Source: Mesorhizobium sp. YIM 152430
Lineage (GTDB): Bacteria; Pseudomonadota; Alphaproteobacteria; Rhizobiales; Rhizobiaceae
Assembly (NCBI RefSeq): GCF_029210365.1
Contig: NZ_JARGES010000018.1
Coordinates: 310,001 to 374,000, forward strand
Direction of reading: 5' to 3'
Length of the DNA: 64,000 nt
Shown here: one piece after another, positions 62,579 to 64,000 of the stretch
Layout of the letters: the number at the start of each line of letters is the position of its first letter
Position numbering within the stretch: position 1 is the first letter of the stretch
Made by a program: the position numbers and the translations under genes
Notes under the pieces: generated by a model
Seen by the model: the letters and a program-made list of their open reading frames with translations, nothing else
Databases searched by the model: none
Told to the model about the DNA's origin: nothing

Positions 62579-63024
62579 TTGAAAACTCCAGGTCGGCACA
62601 AGGCAAGACTGCCGCCGATCGCGATGAACGCGAGCAGCGACACGAGCGGCAGCGGCACGCCGCCGAAAATGGTCATGTCGGCTCCCGAGCAGGACGGGCC
62701 GTCGCGGGCGCACGGCGTTATGCCCTCATCAATGAGGCCGAAGTACACCAGCGAGTGAAATGCCGCGATTGCAGCGCCGATTGCCACCAGCGGCAAGGCG
62801 TAGATCCTGATACCGACATCCAGCCTGAACGCCGCGATGCCGAGCACAATGGCAAGCGGGAACATGAACACCCGCTGGAACCAGCAGAGGTTGCACGGGG
62901 TCTGCCCCACGATCTCACCGATGAACAAGGCTGCCAGCGTCGACCCGGCCGCGATCAGCCAGGCCACTAACAGCCACCAGGAATTCCAGTCTTCAGCCGA
63001 TTTGTTGGACACCTTGTCGAGCAT
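62575..63024 (-). CDS. Disulfide bond formation protein B (BdbC/DsbB-like)
   Basis: A 149-residue four-helix membrane protein with two redox cysteine pairs: CNLC (Cys44/Cys47 in TPCNLCWFQRVFMFP) and Cys105/Cys112 in ITPCARDGPSCSG. This short form without a long periplasmic insert is the BdbC class. It re-oxidises the DsbA-like partner and passes electrons to quinone. It sits between SCO and DsbA genes in one minus-strand operon. Confidence 0.9.
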   Translation of the reverse strand: MLDKVSNKSAEDWNSWWLLVAWLIAAGSTLAALFIGEIVGQTPCNLCWFQRVFMFPLAIVLGIAAFRLDVGIRIYALPLVAIGAAIAAFHSLVYFGLIDEGITPCARDGPSCSGADMTIFGGVPLPLVSLLAFIAIGGSLALCRPGVFK

Positions 63025-63037
63025 CGTCTAGTCCCGG

Positions 63038-63643
63038 TCAGGCGCTCGCGAGACGGCGCAGTTTTTCCAGCCTCGTCTCGCGGGGTTCGTGCATGTCGAG
63101 AACGCCACCGAAGCTGCCGTCGCCGCGCATGAGGAAGACGCCGGCCGTGTGATCCATCGTGTACTGGCCGGCTTCGAGAGGCACCTTTGCCGCGTAGGCC
63201 GAGAATGCGTTCAGTGCGGCCTCGGTCTCTTCGGCCGTCCCCCGCAGCGCGGTGATGCGGCTGTCAAAGGAGGTCATGTAGCCGGCGAGCATGTCTTGCG
63301 TGTCCCGCTCCGGATCGACGGTGACGAACAGGACTTCAAGCTTGTCTGCATCCGGGCCCAGTTCGCCCATCAGGTCGGTCAGCTCGAACAGCGTCGTCGG
63401 ACAAATCTCGGGGCAATGGGTGAAGCCGAAGAACACGACGTAGGGACGCCCCGCCAGCGACTGATTGTCCACCCGCTCTCCCTCATGCGACACGAGCGAG
63501 AACGGGCCGCCCACACGCGCTGCCCCGGTCGAAGCTTCCACAGGCTGGCGCTGCGCGGTCATCTGCGTCGACACCACCAGGTACGTGCCCAGCACCGCGA
63601 TTGCGACCCAAACGCCGATGCGGAACAGCCTGACAAAGCTCAT
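63038..63643 (-). CDS. SCO1/SenC-family copper chaperone
   Basis: A 201-residue protein with an N-terminal membrane anchor (VWVAIAVLGTYLVV) and a thioredoxin-like domain. The copper motif is FTHCPEICPTT (Cys77, Cys81), and the third ligand is His165 in QYTMDHTAG. SCO proteins metallate the CuA site of cytochrome c oxidase or serve as thiol reductases. It overlaps the PCu(A)C gene by 4 bp. The usual SCO/PCu(A)C partnership in copper delivery is therefore preserved. Confidence 0.92.
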   Translation of the reverse strand: MSFVRLFRIGVWVAIAVLGTYLVVSTQMTAQRQPVEASTGAARVGGPFSLVSHEGERVDNQSLAGRPYVVFFGFTHCPEICPTTLFELTDLMGELGPDADKLEVLFVTVDPERDTQDMLAGYMTSFDSRITALRGTAEETEAALNAFSAYAAKVPLEAGQYTMDHTAGVFLMRGDGSFGGVLDMHEPRETRLEKLRRLASA

Positions 63644-64000
63644 GGCGCATGGCCTCCATGTTCATCCTCTTGTCCCGCATTTCCACCCGGGTTCCTTTGC
63701 ACCACGAACTCGACGGCCACTTCACCGGCATTCGCGAACTCGAGCGTCACCTCGAAGCGCTCGCCTTCCGAGAACGCACGTTCAGGATTGATGAACATGA
63801 GATGGGTACCGCCCGGCTGGAGCTCGACCGTCGCTCCGGGAGCTATCTCCTGCCCAGCGGGAAGAGGCCGCATACGGGCCACCCCGTCCTCGATACGCAT
63901 CTCGTGGATCTCGACGCGTTCGGCGATCGTGGCACTTCCGCCGACCAGCGTATCGGGCTGCGACCCTGTGTTGGTCAGCGTCAGATAGCCGCCTATGACC
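63640..64000 (-). CDS. PCu(A)C-type periplasmic copper chaperone, 5' end cut by window edge
   Basis: The minus-strand frame is open to the window edge (about 119 residues seen, starting IGGYLTLTNTGSQPDTLVGG). It shows PCu(A)C family blocks: VEIHEMRIEDGVARMRPL, PGGTHLMFINPE and the C-terminal VQRNPGGNAG. Copper ligands His and Met are in EIHEM and GTHLM. It hands Cu(I) to SCO or to cytochrome oxidase. The signal peptide would lie beyond the window. Confidence 0.9.
   Translation of the reverse strand, partial: VIGGYLTLTNTGSQPDTLVGGSATIAERVEIHEMRIEDGVARMRPLPAGQEIAPGATVELQPGGTHLMFINPERAFSEGERFEVTLEFANAGEVAVEFVVQRNPGGNAGQEDEHGGHAP

Noticed and set aside
1-64000. CRISPR array, rRNA genes or complete insertion sequences
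   Set aside because: No regularly spaced repeats, rRNA sequence or transposase genes were seen on either strand.

Overview
This is a GC-rich window (roughly 60-65 % G+C by eye). Gene content and codon style point to an alphaproteobacterium, probably Hyphomicrobiales (Rhizobiales) or Rhodobacterales. Pointers are the tauR-KLM-XY-xsc-pta taurine pathway, the Trb-type conjugation set with TrbK-alt and DUF2274 genes, and a tRNA-Arg(ACG) 3' end of alphaproteobacterial type.

Left part, 1-25.6 kb, ordinary chromosomal catabolism. A partial D-glutamate cyclase-family gene lies divergent from a fused hydantoinase/5-oxoprolinase (A+B domains). A complete taurine dissimilation cluster follows: MocR-type regulator TauR, TRAP transporter TauKLM, taurine dehydrogenase TauXY, sulfoacetaldehyde acetyltransferase Xsc, exporter TauZ and phosphotransacetylase Pta. 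It imports taurine, deaminates it to sulfoacetaldehyde, splits that to sulfite and acetyl phosphate, and makes acetyl-CoA. Next is a second catabolic island. One arm has a GntR/FCD regulator, a flavin reductase-like protein and an Asp/Glu/hydantoin racemase. The other has a Dpp-type ABC importer interleaved with two amidohydrolases, one without the usual HxH metal motif. The substrate is probably a nitrogen-containing cyclic or amide compound.

Middle part, 25.7-44.3 kb, an integrated mobile element. A 45-bp remnant of the tRNA-Arg(ACG) 3' end (25744-25788) marks the boundary and is followed by a tyrosine integrase. Between the integrase and the conjugation genes lies a likely defence block: a HEPN protein plus an AbiJ-like HEPN protein, an AAA ATPase plus subtilisin-like protease, an orphan Phd-type antitoxin beside a truncated RelE toxin, and an AlbA_2/Schlafen-type protein. 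A full trbB-C-D-E-J-K-L-F-G-I mating-pair set plus DUF2274 follows on the minus strand. No coupling protein (TraG) or relaxase is visible.

Right part, 44.4-64 kb, metal, redox and respiration genes. These are a LysR regulator, a broken pseudoazurin, TlpA, a lone CcmF, an APC permease, a broken HXXEE membrane protein, an M23 peptidase, a PmtA-like methyltransferase, a DUF1624 protein, a MerR regulator, a lone cytochrome b, a winged-helix regulator, DUF1127, an intact HXXEE protein, a CDF metal exporter, DsbA, DsbB, a SCO protein and a partial PCu(A)C copper chaperone.

The most striking unexplained structure is in this part. Seven promoters, at 49.2, 50.65, 50.8, 54.1, 54.9, 56.3 and 60.2 kb, each have a 19-bp imperfect palindrome (near-consensus ACCTCTAGCRGCTAGAGGT) inside a 19-bp -35/-10 spacer. 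That is the hallmark of MerR-family control. They sit ahead of ccmF, the permease, both HXXEE genes, the methyltransferase, DUF1624 and cytochrome b, with one MerR gene among them. This looks like an uncharacterised MerR regulon tying metal or redox stress to membrane and respiratory functions.
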